A stretch of 64,000 nt of DNA from Cohnella hashimotonis (GTDB lineage Bacteria > Bacillota > Bacilli > Paenibacillales > Paenibacillaceae), in assembly GCF_030014955.1 (NCBI RefSeq), contig NZ_JAGRPV010000001.1:620001-684000 (forward strand). The letters run 5' to 3'. Below, in pieces: positions 8,120 to 17,321 of the stretch. The translations under genes were made by a program, and so were the position numbers. Numbering within the stretch: the first letter of the stretch is position 1; each line of letters starts with the position of its first letter. A model generated the notes under the pieces. It did no database searches and was not told where the DNA came from. It saw nothing but the letters and a program-made list of their open reading frames with translations.

Positions 8120-9499
8120 ATGAGAATTTTGTATCTCGATCTGGACTCTCTTCGTCCCGATCACTTAGGCTGCTACGGCTATCATCGTGACACGTCGCCG
8201 AACATAGACGCGCTGGCCCGGGAAGGCGTGCGCTTCACGAATTACTACTGCTCGGACGCGCCGTGCCTGCCGTCGCGCTCGGCTCTGATGTCCGGCCGGT
8301 TCGGCATCCACAACGGCATCGTCGGACACGGCGGCACCGCTGCGGACATGCGGCGCGACGGTCCGGGCCGAGAATTCAACGACCGGCTGGCCATGGAGAG
8401 CCTTCCTGCCGTGCTGCGTCAGGCGGCTATGAAGACGGCGTCCATCAGCACGTTCTCCGAGCGGCACTCGGCGTGGACGTTCAACGCCGGCTTCAACGAA
8501 GTTTTTAACGTAGGCGCCAAGGGTCAGGAGTCGGCCGAGCAGGTGCTGCCGGTCGCGCTCAAGTGGCTGGAGGACAACGGGGCGGAGGACGACTGGTTCC
8601 TGCACCTGAACTTCTGGGATCCGCATACGCCGTATCGCGCGCCGGCGCACTACGGCAGCCCGTTCGCGGGCGATCCGTTGCCCGACTGGCTGACCGAGGA
8701 CGTATTCGTGCGCCATCTGGCGAAGAAGGGCCAGCATAGCATCGACGATATGAACGCGCTCGCCAAGTCGCACTACTACCGGCATCCGCGGCACGGCAAG
8801 CCGATCGAGAAGCGGGAAGACCTGCGGGAGATCCTCGACAACTACGACGCCGCGATCCGCTACATGGACGAGCACGTCGGCAGGGTGCTGGCGAAGCTCG
8901 ACAGCCTCGGCGTGCTGAAGGATACGGCTATTCTGATCAGCGCGGATCACGGGGAAAACATGGGCGAGCTCGGCATCTACTCCGAGCACGGGACCGCGGA
9001 CCAAGCGACTTGCCGCATTCCGATGATCGTCCGCTGGCCGGGCGGCACGCGGGGCGCCGTCAACGAGGGGCTGCATTATCATCTGGACCTGGGACCGACG
9101 CTGGCCGGCCTCCTCGGCATCCCGGGCGCGCCGTCTTGGGACGGAGAGAGCTATGCGGACGCGGTGCTGCAGGGCGATTCCCCGGGGCGCGAGTTCCTCG
9201 TCGTCTCGCAGTGCGCGCACGTATGCCAGCGCAGCGTCCGTTTCGGGAACTGGCTGTACATCCGCACCTATCACGACGGCCATCACGGCTTCCCGCGGGA
9301 GATGCTGTTCGATCTTAAAAACGATCCGTTCGAGCAGCATGATCTTGCCGGAGAGCGCCGCGATATCTGCAAAGAGGCCGTGTATCTGCTGAACGAATGG
9401 CACGACGGCATGATGGCCTCGATGCCGCACGACACGGACCCGCTGTGGACGGTCATGCGCGAGGGCGGGCCGTATCATGCGAAGGATTATGCACGTTAA
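8120..9499 (+). CDS. Type I sulfatase (Cys-type, CxPSR)
   Basis: 459 residues, 25 bases after the permease stop and so part of the importer operon. The N-terminal metal site is LDLDSLRPDHLGCYG, and the modified Cys is C49 within CLPSR; it must be converted to formylglycine by the maturase encoded at 35205-36233. The second metal site ADHGENMGE is present, so the enzyme looks intact. There is no signal peptide, so it acts in the cytoplasm on imported sulfated sugars or phosphonate/sulfate esters. It resembles glycan sulfatases of polysaccharide-utilisation loci. The exact substrate cannot be read from sequence. Confidence 0.92.
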   Translation: MRILYLDLDSLRPDHLGCYGYHRDTSPNIDALAREGVRFTNYYCSDAPCLPSRSALMSGRFGIHNGIVGHGGTAADMRRDGPGREFNDRLAMESLPAVLRQAAMKTASISTFSERHSAWTFNAGFNEVFNVGAKGQESAEQVLPVALKWLEDNGAEDDWFLHLNFWDPHTPYRAPAHYGSPFAGDPLPDWLTEDVFVRHLAKKGQHSIDDMNALAKSHYYRHPRHGKPIEKREDLREILDNYDAAIRYMDEHVGRVLAKLDSLGVLKDTAILISADHGENMGELGIYSEHGTADQATCRIPMIVRWPGGTRGAVNEGLHYHLDLGPTLAGLLGIPGAPSWDGESYADAVLQGDSPGREFLVVSQCAHVCQRSVRFGNWLYIRTYHDGHHGFPREMLFDLKNDPFEQHDLAGERRDICKEAVYLLNEWHDGMMASMPHDTDPLWTVMREGGPYHAKDYAR

Positions 9500-9508
9500 C
9501 AATCGATT

Positions 9509-9541
9509 AGAGCCTCCCGGGCGATCGGGAGGCTCTTCGGT
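9509..9541 (+). terminator. Hairpin after the sulfatase gene
   Basis: AGAGCCTCCC (9509-9518) pairs perfectly with GGGAGGCTCT (9527-9536). The following T-tract is weak (TCGGTT), so efficiency is uncertain. Confidence 0.6.
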
Positions 9542-9799
9542 TCTGCCGGAACGCCGTATCACAATACCGGGCTGCCGGGATGGGATGAACGGCCGCTTCT
9601 TCAGCGAACAGGCAGGATAGAAGAGTCTCCTTAGCGGATATTGGTTTTGTTTTAGACCAAAACGCAGGGGATCCCGTGATGAACCTGAGGCGATGCAACG
9701 CCTTCAGCGCGCAACAGCTCTGACATGCTGCTTTATTTTTTGCTGCGCATCTTGGTTAATTCCACTTTCGCCGTTCGCATCCAGGGGTGAATAATAGAT

Positions 9800-9814
9800 T
9801 TGCAAGCGATTGCA
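9800..9814 (+). promoter_or_regulatory. Perfect cre (CcpA) site
   Basis: TTGCAAGCGATTGCA matches the consensus WTGNAANCGNWNNCW at every fixed position. It lies about 90 bases upstream of the start of a decayed secreted protein gene, implying that the gene was once under carbon catabolite control. The 9544-9799 stretch before it holds no gene that I can support. Confidence 0.65.
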
Positions 9815-9904
9815 GACCTCGCGGGAGGAGGCGCACGGCAGCGTTAATTGGCAGCGGAAGGCGGCGGGGGCAAGGTATACTACTGCGGGAGGAAGGAACG
9901 AATA

Positions 9905-10562
9905 ATGGGCGTGATTAACAGTCGGTCCATGGAGAAGAACGATCTCGGTTGTATTGGCTACGGTCTTGATCTTCGGCGGGGTCGGCGGCTGGATCGGACA
10001 AGAGCGGGCGCACGCGTCGCCTGCGCAAACGACGGTAGATCTGAACGGGGCATTCAACGAGGATGCCTTCAGCTTCGACGCGAACCGTGCGGACGGCAAC
10101 TTCGACGGTTCGGGTTACACCTATGCGGCGGACAACCGCAAGGCGGCGTTCGTGTACGAGTGGACGAACTATCGCCTCGGCTCCTTCGCCGCCGGCAAGA
10201 ATAATTCAGTCAAGGCGACCGGGCAGACGCTGACGATCCCTGCTGGCAAGTATGCCTCTATTCGCATACTGGGCGCTTCGACGAACGGGGACAAGACAGG
10301 CACGTTCAGAATCCGGTACAGCGACTCGACGTACGCCGACGTGAGCGTCACGATGAAGGATTGGAGCACGGCCTCGCCGTCCGGGCACGTCGTGCAGAAG
10401 ACGCCCCATCGACACAATGGCTCCGGCGATGCGAATCTGACGAACTAGAGCGGAAAGGCGGTTGATATGCCCGGTTCCAGCACGACGGCGGGCACGCAGT
10501 TCGTTCAGTACGCGGCGGGCGGCGGCGACAACCAAAAGCTGATGCTCGTTCAAGTCGTTTAA
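9905..10562 (+). pseudogene. Remnant of a secreted carbohydrate-active protein (C-terminal beta-sandwich domain)
   Basis: A good ribosome binding site (GGGAGGAAGG) precedes ATG 9905, but that frame does not encode the protein. One frame over, from about 9915, runs a clear signal peptide (SVVLATVLIFGGVGGW, then AHA) and a domain beginning TTVDLNGAFNEDAFSFD, of the type found at the C-terminus of secreted glycosidases. Within it, the stretch after YTYAADNRKA looks out of step with the pattern I expect for this domain, possibly a small deletion or frame change. The good frame stops at 10448. A further piece in another frame encodes GTQFVQYAAGGGDNQK and ends at 10562, resembling a lectin-type end. 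The catalytic domain is absent. A signal-peptide frameshift, a missing enzyme domain and a split C-terminus make this a pseudogene. Confidence 0.7.
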
Positions 10563-10593
10563 AGATCGGCCGTCGATAGCCGACGTTATGAAG

Positions 10594-10633
10594 AGAGGCC
10601 CATCCGACAGGGACGCGGCCTCTTTTCGTTTTT
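10594..10633 (+). terminator. Terminator between the pseudogene and rbsK
   Basis: AGAGGCC (10594-10600) pairs with GGCCTCT (10617-10623), followed by TTTCGTTTTTTTT. It works best on the plus strand but may also stop the convergent ribokinase transcript. Confidence 0.7.
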
Positions 10634-10655
10634 TTTGTTCCATTTCCACGGCAAC

Positions 10656-11615
10656 TCAGCACGGCTTGCGCAAGATTAAGCCCCACCGCCAGTCAAGGCC
10701 GCGGGCACGGCAGAATGCCTCGACCTCACCCATGTCGGGGATGCCGTCCTGCGAGCCGTGCCGCGTTACTTTAAGCGCGCTGACGATGGTAGCGAACCGG
10801 GCGGCGTCCGCCAAGCGCCGTCCCTTTGCCAATGCGTAAGCCAGCGCTCCTGCGAAGGTATCTCCCGCTCCGACCGTGTCGACGGCTTCGACGGGGACGG
10901 CCGGGATATGTTCATGGGCGCCGTCTTGATAAACCAGGGAGCCCCGGCGTCCCATTTTGACGATCGACTTGGCGATTCCGAACTGCCGGTGCAAATATAG
11001 GGCAGCTTCGACGGCCGTATCGACGCTGCGCACGTCAATCTGCGTCAGGATCTTCGTCTCCTGTTGGTTCGGGACGATGATATCCGCATAGGGCAGGGCG
11101 GCCAGGTCGATCCCGCCGGCAGGCGCAGGATCGAGGATCACGGTCGCGCCGTGCCGCTTCGCCGCGCGCATCGCATGAATCGTTACCGCCGCCGGAACTT
11201 CCATTTGCACGAGCAAAATCTTGCATCTGCCCATGTATTCACCGCAGGCGTCGATATCCTCGACCGACAGGCTGTCGTTGGCTCCCCGATGGACAATAAT
11301 CGTATTTTCGCCGGAGGCATCGATCGTGATCTGCGCGGTTCCGCTTCGCGTCTCGCTTGTCTTTCGCGTGCAAGCCGTAAGAACGCCGTTGCCGCGCAGC
11401 CGATCGATCAACGCATGGCCGAACGCATCCTCGCCGACGCAGCCGATGAAGCAGGTTTCCATGCCCAGCTTCGCGACGGTTGTCGCCTGATTGGCGCCCT
11501 TGCCGCCGGGGGAGAAGCGCAGACCGGAGCCGAACACCGTCTCTCCGCGCTCGGGATATCGCTCCGTCGACAACACGATATCCATCATGACGCTTCCCGC
11601 TACGACGATTGTCAT
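10656..11615 (-). CDS. rbsK: Ribokinase (PfkB family)
   Basis: 319 residues; GGAGGG precedes the start by eight bases. It phosphorylates ribose or a related sugar with ATP in the cytoplasm. The N-terminal GSVMMDIVLSTERYPERGET, the FSPGGKGANQA substrate loop and the GAGDTFAGALAYAL catalytic/anion-hole motif are all present. It follows the epimerase gene by four bases and is certainly cotranscribed with it. Because the partner resembles allulose-6-phosphate 3-epimerase, the real sugar might be allose, psicose or ribulose rather than ribose; family membership is firm, the substrate is not. Confidence 0.9.
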   Translation of the reverse strand: MTIVVAGSVMMDIVLSTERYPERGETVFGSGLRFSPGGKGANQATTVAKLGMETCFIGCVGEDAFGHALIDRLRGNGVLTACTRKTSETRSGTAQITIDASGENTIIVHRGANDSLSVEDIDACGEYMGRCKILLVQMEVPAAVTIHAMRAAKRHGATVILDPAPAGGIDLAALPYADIIVPNQQETKILTQIDVRSVDTAVEAALYLHRQFGIAKSIVKMGRRGSLVYQDGAHEHIPAVPVEAVDTVGAGDTFAGALAYALAKGRRLADAARFATIVSALKVTRHGSQDGIPDMGEVEAFCRARGLDWRWGLILRKPC

Positions 11616-11619
11616 CGCT

Positions 11620-12306
11620 TCATCCCTCCGTTCCGAACGCTCTCGCTTGCCGAACGATCTGATTCACTTGGTCGACGGCTTGCGCAAGAGGCCGATCAGG
11701 CAGGAATAGGCTTGACGTACCGCATACGAGCATATCGGCGCCTTGACGGATGACTTCCGGGATGATGGCATGGCTAATGTTGCCGTCTACCTCGATCCTG
11801 ATATCGCGATTGAGGCGGCTGAGCTTCGCCTTCAGATCGCCGATCTTGCCGAGCGTGCTCGGTATGAACCGTTGTCCGGCGAATCCGGGGTTGACCGTCA
11901 TCATGCACACGTAATCGAGCGCATCTCCTACATAGTCCAACGCGCAGAGCGGGGTGGACGGATTCAGCGCCACGCCCGCTTTGGCGCCGGAGCCGCGGAT
12001 CTGCTGCAGCGCCCGTTCCAAATGCACCTTGGATTCCGCGTGGACCGAGATCATGTCCGCTCCCGCTTCGGCGATCGCTCCGATGAACCGTTCGGGCTCG
12101 TCGATCATCAGATGCACGTCGAAGGGCTTGTCCGTATGCGGACGCAGCGCCCGGATGAGATCGGGGCCAAGCGCGATATTGGGCACGAAGCTGCCGTCCA
12201 TAATATCGAAGTGATAGAAGTCGACGCCTGCGCGATCCAACTCCTGAACGTTCTCCGTCAAGCGGCCGAGATCGGCGCACATGACGGACGGTCCGATCGT
12301 AACCAT
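11620..12306 (-). CDS. Ribulose-phosphate or allulose-6-phosphate 3-epimerase
   Basis: 228 residues from ATG 12306, which sits nine bases after AGGAG; the frame is open further upstream without a ribosome binding site. Hallmarks are the phosphate and metal sites FHFDIMDGSFVPN-like (YHFDIMDGSFVPN), VHLMIDEPERF, MMTVNPGFAGQRF and EVDGNI. The start PSVMCADL, the GFAGQ in place of the usual GFGGQ, and the ending CGTSSLF lean towards the AlsE (allulose-6-phosphate) branch rather than housekeeping Rpe. First gene of an operon with rbsK, divergent from the sensor-kinase gene at 12547, so it is probably induced by the same sugar. Confidence 0.85.
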   Translation of the reverse strand: MVTIGPSVMCADLGRLTENVQELDRAGVDFYHFDIMDGSFVPNIALGPDLIRALRPHTDKPFDVHLMIDEPERFIGAIAEAGADMISVHAESKVHLERALQQIRGSGAKAGVALNPSTPLCALDYVGDALDYVCMMTVNPGFAGQRFIPSTLGKIGDLKAKLSRLNRDIRIEVDGNISHAIIPEVIRQGADMLVCGTSSLFLPDRPLAQAVDQVNQIVRQARAFGTEG

Positions 12307-12449
12307 TCGCATTCTCTCCTTATAGACCCGTATGATCTTTGCGCCTTGCGCAATAATCAAACTATATAAACGGAGAGCCGCGTACGGAATGAACATATCC
12401 ATCGATCCGCTTGCACAAAACGTAGGGTATCCGGTGGCGATATCAGGGA

Positions 12450-12508
12450 TTTGTTCCATATAAATAAGAGGTTTGTTCCATCTGCCCGATCCGCAAATCG
12501 ATTAGAAT
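12450..12508 (+). promoter_or_regulatory. Direct repeats and -10 upstream of the sensor-kinase gene
   Basis: TTTGTTCCAT occurs at 12450-12459 and again at 12472-12481, exactly 22 bases apart, on the same face of the helix. A -10-like TAGAAT lies at 12503-12508, 31 bases after the start of the second repeat. Such spacing fits an AraC-type activator bound just upstream of the polymerase. A diverged pair with the same spacing occurs at 15830-15861. Binding by the response regulator at 14322 is inference. Confidence 0.5.
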
Positions 12509-12546
12509 AGGGTTACTACGGTCGAACATGAAAGAAGGTATACCGG

Positions 12547-14316
12547 ATGGGCATCAAGAGGCTGTACGATAGAATCAAACCGAAGAGGCTGGGATCGAAG
12601 CTCTTCTTGTCGCTGCTGGTCGTGATCATCGCGCCGCTGACCGGCATGTACCTGTATTTGTTCAACCAGTTCGAGAAGGCGCTGCAGGACAAGATCGTCG
12701 CGCAAAGCGCCAAAGGTCTGGATCAAGCGCAGCAGTCGACCGAAGACCTCATGAGCCTGGTTTATAAAACGCTGGTGATGGTACAGAACGATACGACGAT
12801 CCAAAACGTGCTGACGATGCCCGAGCGCTACACCGTGCTCGAGCGGGTGCACGATACCGAACAGGTGCTGAAAAACATCGACAACAGCATTTTTCTATTC
12901 AATTCGCAGATCGTGTATTACACGCTTCTTGATTTTCACGGTCATGTATACGCTTCCTATCAGCCGGAGGAGAGCCTGGACTACAACGCAATCAAGAAAA
13001 AGTACTGGGCGGAGCTCTTGAGCGTGGAGCGACCTTATAAATGGATCGCGAACGACGCCAATTATGTGTCGCGCAACATATCCGGCAGCGAGCATCTGCT
13101 GACCTTGAGCACGATCATGCGGAATTCCGGGAATACGCCGTTCGGTATGGCGAGGATCAGCATCGATTACGATATTTGGTTCAAATCGTTCATCCGCAGC
13201 GACAAGGAGCATCAATACTATATCGTCTCAGGAACGGGCGCGCTCGTATCGGCCTTCAACAGCGAGCTTGCGCTGGACCCGCAGGTGCTCGCCCGCTTTC
13301 GGGAGACGGCGGACAAGGGCGGGTTCTACTTCGACAAGCGCTCGGATTCGTTAATCAACTACCGCAGCATCCCCCAGCTGGATTGGTACTTCGTCGACGT
13401 TGTCCCCCGCAAAGTGCTGTTCCACGAGACCTCGCAGCTGCGCATCGAGTTTTTCGGCATCTTTCTAGCCTTTGTCGCGCTGTTCGTCGTCATGAACATG
13501 CTGATCTCGTACAAGTTCACCAAGCCCTTGACGGTGCTGGAGAAAAAAATGAGCGGCATCGCCAATCAGAACCTCAAAATCACGATTGACGAGAGCAAAT
13601 ATACAGGAGAAATTCTCCAGGTCATACGGTCGTTCAACAAAATGACGACGGATTTGAACGCGATGGTCAGACTGCTCAAAGACGAGCAAAAGCAGAAGGA
13701 ATGGGTCCATTTTCAGATGCTTCTGTCGCAGATCAATCCCCACTTTTTGCTGAACACGCTGAATACGATCAAATGGCTCGCCATCCGACAGGGAGACAAG
13801 GACATCCCCGATATATGCGTGTCGCTCGGCAATATCCTGGAGACCAGTCTGCACGCGGAGACCGAATTAATCCATCTTAAGGATGAGATCAAGCTCATCG
13901 AAGATTATTTGCTCATCCATGAACTGCGGTACAATGACCAGCTCGACGTGGACTACGAATTCGGCTCCGCGATGGAGTATGCGCTCGTCCCGAAGCTGAG
14001 CATCCAGCCTTTGGTCGAGAACGCGATCATCCACGGAATCGTACCGCTTAAGGCCAAGGGCTATATTCTCATCCGCGTTTTCACCCAAAACAAGCTGCTG
14101 TATATCGATATCGAGGACAGCGGCGTAGGATTCCGGCAGCAGAGCAAGCAGCAGAAGGATCGCAGCCGCAAGGGCATCGGCCTGCAGAACCTGCGGGACA
14201 GGCTCCAGATTCTGTTCAAGGAGGACGGCAAGCTGGAGGTCATCCCGCTCGAGCAAGGGTCGCTGGTGCGCATGCAATTGCCATACCTGCTATCAAGACC
14301 TTATGAAAAGGGCTGA
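12547..14316 (+). CDS. YesM-type membrane sensor histidine kinase
   Basis: 589 residues. An N-terminal membrane segment (about 20-37) and a second one (about 298-318) flank a large extracellular sensor domain, followed by HAMP (about 320-372). The His-kinase motif QINPHFLLNTLNTIKW places the phospho-His near residue 398, and the ATP-binding domain shows PLVENAIIHGI and the GIGLQNLRDRLQ glycine box. It senses an extracellular sugar or glycan fragment and phosphorylates the response regulator that starts five bases after its stop. The pair lies between the epimerase-rbsK operon and the ABC importer and probably controls both. Confidence 0.93.
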   Translation: MGIKRLYDRIKPKRLGSKLFLSLLVVIIAPLTGMYLYLFNQFEKALQDKIVAQSAKGLDQAQQSTEDLMSLVYKTLVMVQNDTTIQNVLTMPERYTVLERVHDTEQVLKNIDNSIFLFNSQIVYYTLLDFHGHVYASYQPEESLDYNAIKKKYWAELLSVERPYKWIANDANYVSRNISGSEHLLTLSTIMRNSGNTPFGMARISIDYDIWFKSFIRSDKEHQYYIVSGTGALVSAFNSELALDPQVLARFRETADKGGFYFDKRSDSLINYRSIPQLDWYFVDVVPRKVLFHETSQLRIEFFGIFLAFVALFVVMNMLISYKFTKPLTVLEKKMSGIANQNLKITIDESKYTGEILQVIRSFNKMTTDLNAMVRLLKDEQKQKEWVHFQMLLSQINPHFLLNTLNTIKWLAIRQGDKDIPDICVSLGNILETSLHAETELIHLKDEIKLIEDYLLIHELRYNDQLDVDYEFGSAMEYALVPKLSIQPLVENAIIHGIVPLKAKGYILIRVFTQNKLLYIDIEDSGVGFRQQSKQQKDRSRKGIGLQNLRDRLQILFKEDGKLEVIPLEQGSLVRMQLPYLLSRPYEKG

Positions 14317-14321
14317 CGACG

Positions 14322-15803
14322 ATGTGGAAAGTACTGCTCGTGGAAGATGAATTGTTCGTAAGAGAGTCGATCAAGATGACCGTTAAATGGGAGGAGCATG
14401 GCTTCACCGTAGCGGGAGAAGCGAACGACGGCGAAGAGGCGCTGCAGATGCTGAAGTCCATGCCGTACGATCTGGTCATTACGGACATCAAGATGCCGAT
14501 CATGGACGGGGTCGAATTGCTGAAGCAGGCGAGAGCGCTGGATATGAAATGCAAGTTCGTCATGCTGAGCTGCCTGAACGAATTCGAATACGTGCGGCAA
14601 GCGCTGGAATACGGGGCTTCGAACTACATTCTGAAGCTCTCCATGAGCATTTCCAGCTTGGTCGATTCGCTGTCGAAGATCAAGGGAGAGCTTGAGCAGC
14701 AGTCCCAATATGCCGATCAGAAGGTGAATTTGTTTTACGGGCAAATATGGCGCCGGATAACCGAACCGGAGCAGGACGAGCAGGAGCACGACGAGCAGGC
14801 GGAGAAGGAAAAGCCGCCGGCGGCGATCGCCGGGCTCCGGGAGCTGACGCTCACCCTGGCGACGGTCATCCGCGGCGGTGAGCGCTGGGCTGCCGGCGAC
14901 CACAAGCGCGTATTGTCCTTCCTCGACTTCCGCTTCGCCGAGGCGGTGCATCAATATCATGGCTACGGACTGACGACCGTCTTCGTCTGGCACCGACCCG
15001 GATCGCAGCCCGTGGACGAAGCGGCGGCGCCGAGCGCCGGCTACGCGATCGTCTATGCGACGGACGTCCCTTATTCGCAGCTGGAGGCGCAGTGGAGAAG
15101 AATCATTCAGCAGTCGTGGCTCGCCTGGTACGAAGGCGCAGCGGGCGCCCTCTCCGCGGATCGGATCGAGCCGCGGGAGTCCGCGCCGTATTTTTCCTGG
15201 AGGAAAAAGAGAGAGCTCGTGTCCAGCTTCGAGAAGCTGGACGAACAAAAATGCGACGCGCTCATCGACGAGATCTGGCGGGAGATGCAAAGGAGCTGTC
15301 TGTCGCCGGTGCACGTGAAGAAGATCGCGGCGGACATCGATTATACGCTGTATTCGATGATTCAGAAGGGCGGCAGCCATCCGAGCGCGATCCATGACGC
15401 GCGCACGCACGAAGAGCTGAAGCAGGCGATCCGCTCGAGGCTGCGCCACTACCTGGATCAATACCAGCAGACGCGGCCGGCGATCCTAACGGATCACCCG
15501 GAGGTGAACAAAGTGATCGCGTATATCAACGATCGCTACGACACGGATATATCGGTCAAAAGCATGGCTGCGATGATCGCGATGGACGAGAACTACTTCA
15601 GCACGCTCTTCAAGGCGAAGACCAAGGAGAGCTTGATCGCTTATGTGCACCGGGTGCGAATGGATAAGGCGATGTTCTACCTGACGCAGACCGATCTGAC
15701 GATCAACCAGATCTCGGAGCAGATAGGCTATCGCAATATCAACTATTTCAACCGCGTCTTTAAACGAATCACCGGGGCTACGCCTTCCCAATACCGGGAA
15801 TGA
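14322..15803 (+). CDS. YesN-type response regulator with AraC DNA-binding domain
   Basis: 493 residues. The receiver domain occupies 1-120 with D55 as phospho-acceptor (VITDIKMPIMDG). A divergent middle segment of about 270 residues follows. The C-terminal AraC domain (about 390-493) ends with the signature YFNRVFKRITGATPSQYRE. It is translated directly after the kinase and most likely activates the importer operon starting at 15930 and its own operon, through the 22-bp-spaced repeats noted upstream of each. Confidence 0.93.
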   Translation: MWKVLLVEDELFVRESIKMTVKWEEHGFTVAGEANDGEEALQMLKSMPYDLVITDIKMPIMDGVELLKQARALDMKCKFVMLSCLNEFEYVRQALEYGASNYILKLSMSISSLVDSLSKIKGELEQQSQYADQKVNLFYGQIWRRITEPEQDEQEHDEQAEKEKPPAAIAGLRELTLTLATVIRGGERWAAGDHKRVLSFLDFRFAEAVHQYHGYGLTTVFVWHRPGSQPVDEAAAPSAGYAIVYATDVPYSQLEAQWRRIIQQSWLAWYEGAAGALSADRIEPRESAPYFSWRKKRELVSSFEKLDEQKCDALIDEIWREMQRSCLSPVHVKKIAADIDYTLYSMIQKGGSHPSAIHDARTHEELKQAIRSRLRHYLDQYQQTRPAILTDHPEVNKVIAYINDRYDTDISVKSMAAMIAMDENYFSTLFKAKTKESLIAYVHRVRMDKAMFYLTQTDLTINQISEQIGYRNINYFNRVFKRITGATPSQYRE

Positions 15804-15829
15804 CGAGAGAGCTCCCGCAGATCCATGGA

Positions 15830-15889
15830 TTTGTGCAACACGATCATAGGATATGTTCATTCCTGCCGGCCTCCGATCCTCGCTAAGAT
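15830..15889 (+). promoter_or_regulatory. Direct-repeat operator and -10 upstream of the second binding-protein gene
   Basis: TTTGTGCAAC (15830-15839) and TATGTTCATT (15852-15861) are again 22 bases apart, and a -10-like TAAGAT (15884-15889) begins 32 bases after the second repeat. The layout copies that at 12450-12508. The repeats are imperfect, so this is a proposal for the binding site of the adjacent response regulator. Confidence 0.45.
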
Positions 15890-15929
15890 AGACACCGTAA
15901 GCTAAAAACAGATGGAGGTTCAGACGCAG

Positions 15930-17258
15930 ATGAAGAGATTCGGCAAAGCATCCCTATCCCTCGCCCTTGCGGCGGCCGTCTTGTCCGCGTGTTCGGGAAA
16001 CAACAACGACAGTCAGGGCTCCGGCAATACGGCAGGCTCGTCGGGAGCGTCGAAAGGTTCCTCGGGCGAAGTCGTCAACCTGACGTTCTGGGGCGGCGTT
16101 CCGGCGGAGTCCGGACCGCAGGAAATCGTGGATACCTGGAACAAGGAGCATCCGAATATCCAGGTGAATTACGTGCGCTACGTCAACGACGACAGCGGCA
16201 ATCTGAAGCTGGATACGGCGCTGGTCTCCGGACAAAGCGTGGATATCTTCGCGAACTACACGAAGCCGCTGCTCGTGAAGCGCGTATCCGCCGGCTCGGC
16301 ACTCGATCTGAGCGCCTTCAAGGACTACGATATCGACGACAAGATGGGCGCGGGCGCCAAAGAATGGGCGATCGAAGACAAGTACTTCGCCATGCCCACG
16401 AAGCGTAACATGCACTTCGTATGGCTGAACAAGGATGCGCTGGACGAGGCGGGCCTGCCCGTACCTACGGACTGGACGCTGGCGGACGTCGAGCGGTACG
16501 CCAAGGCGCTGAAGACGGACAGCCGGTGGGGCTACGCGGAGTTCCCGTTCTGGCGCGACATCGTGACGTTCGACGGCTCGCTCGCGGTGCAGGGCTACGT
16601 CAAGGCGGACGGCACGTCGAACTTGGGCGCCCCGGTCGTCGGGCAGGCGTTGCAGCTCGAATACGACATGATGCACACGTCCAAGGTAAGTCCGCCGGTC
16701 AGCCTGATCGAGTCGACCAAGATGAACATGAACGCGGAATTCCTGGGCGGCAAGCTGGCCATCTTCACCGCGGGCGAGTGGATCTTCCGCGACGCCAACA
16801 ATACCAAGGATTACCCGCGCGAGTTCACGATCGCCTTCGCCCCGCTGCCGCGCGTGGCCGAGGGACAGGACGACTTCCGCTATCTGGGCGGCTTAGGCGA
16901 CGCGATCTCCATCAATGCCCGGTCCGAACACCAAGAAGAGGCATGGGCGTTCCTGAAGTGGTACGCGGACGGCGGCATGCTGCCCCAAGCGTCGGGAGGC
17001 CGGATCCCGGCGTCCAAGGATGCGGACCAGAGCAAGGCGCTCGAGCTGCTGCTAGGCGATAACAAGGACAAGTACGACACGGAATCGCTGCAGCGCATCC
17101 TGGCTAACGAGCGTCCGACCTTCCAGGTCACGCTGCCTCAAGAGGTCATCGATATCCGGCGCGAAGAGTTCGACAAGTACTATATCAAGGCCCAGTCGCT
17201 GGAGCAGACGCTCGCCAACGTCGTCAAACGGCATAATGAATACCTAAAGAGGCAATAA
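15930..17258 (+). CDS. Sugar ABC transporter substrate-binding lipoprotein (family 1)
   Basis: 442 residues from ATG 15930, eleven bases after GGAGG. The signal ends VLSAC with the lipid Cys at 21, and a Ser/Gly-rich linker follows. The mature chain has the MalE-like start VVNLTFWGGVPAESGPQEIV and DIFANY. It feeds the two permeases that follow. It lies directly behind the YesM/YesN-type pair, the usual place for the importer those regulators control. A hairpin after the stop may raise its transcript above that of the permeases. Confidence 0.92.
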   Translation: MKRFGKASLSLALAAAVLSACSGNNNDSQGSGNTAGSSGASKGSSGEVVNLTFWGGVPAESGPQEIVDTWNKEHPNIQVNYVRYVNDDSGNLKLDTALVSGQSVDIFANYTKPLLVKRVSAGSALDLSAFKDYDIDDKMGAGAKEWAIEDKYFAMPTKRNMHFVWLNKDALDEAGLPVPTDWTLADVERYAKALKTDSRWGYAEFPFWRDIVTFDGSLAVQGYVKADGTSNLGAPVVGQALQLEYDMMHTSKVSPPVSLIESTKMNMNAEFLGGKLAIFTAGEWIFRDANNTKDYPREFTIAFAPLPRVAEGQDDFRYLGGLGDAISINARSEHQEEAWAFLKWYADGGMLPQASGGRIPASKDADQSKALELLLGDNKDKYDTESLQRILANERPTFQVTLPQEVIDIRREEFDKYYIKAQSLEQTLANVVKRHNEYLKRQ

Positions 17259-17275
17259 CGCGGAATTATAGGGGC

Positions 17276-17304
17276 CGGGAGCACGGGGATTGTGTTCCCG
17301 TTCC
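17276..17304 (+). other. Stem-loop between binding-protein and permease genes
   Basis: CGGGAGCAC (17276-17284) pairs with GTGTTCCCG (17292-17300) with one G-T pair. There is no long T-run, so it more likely protects the upstream message or attenuates than fully terminates. Confidence 0.5.
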
Positions 17305-17321
17305 GTAGGGAGAGCTGAAAC

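Noticed and set aside
9704..10099. 131-codon minus-strand frame opposite the carbohydrate-active remnant
   Set aside because: No binding site and no protein-like pattern, and it opposes a clear signal-peptide region on the plus strand.
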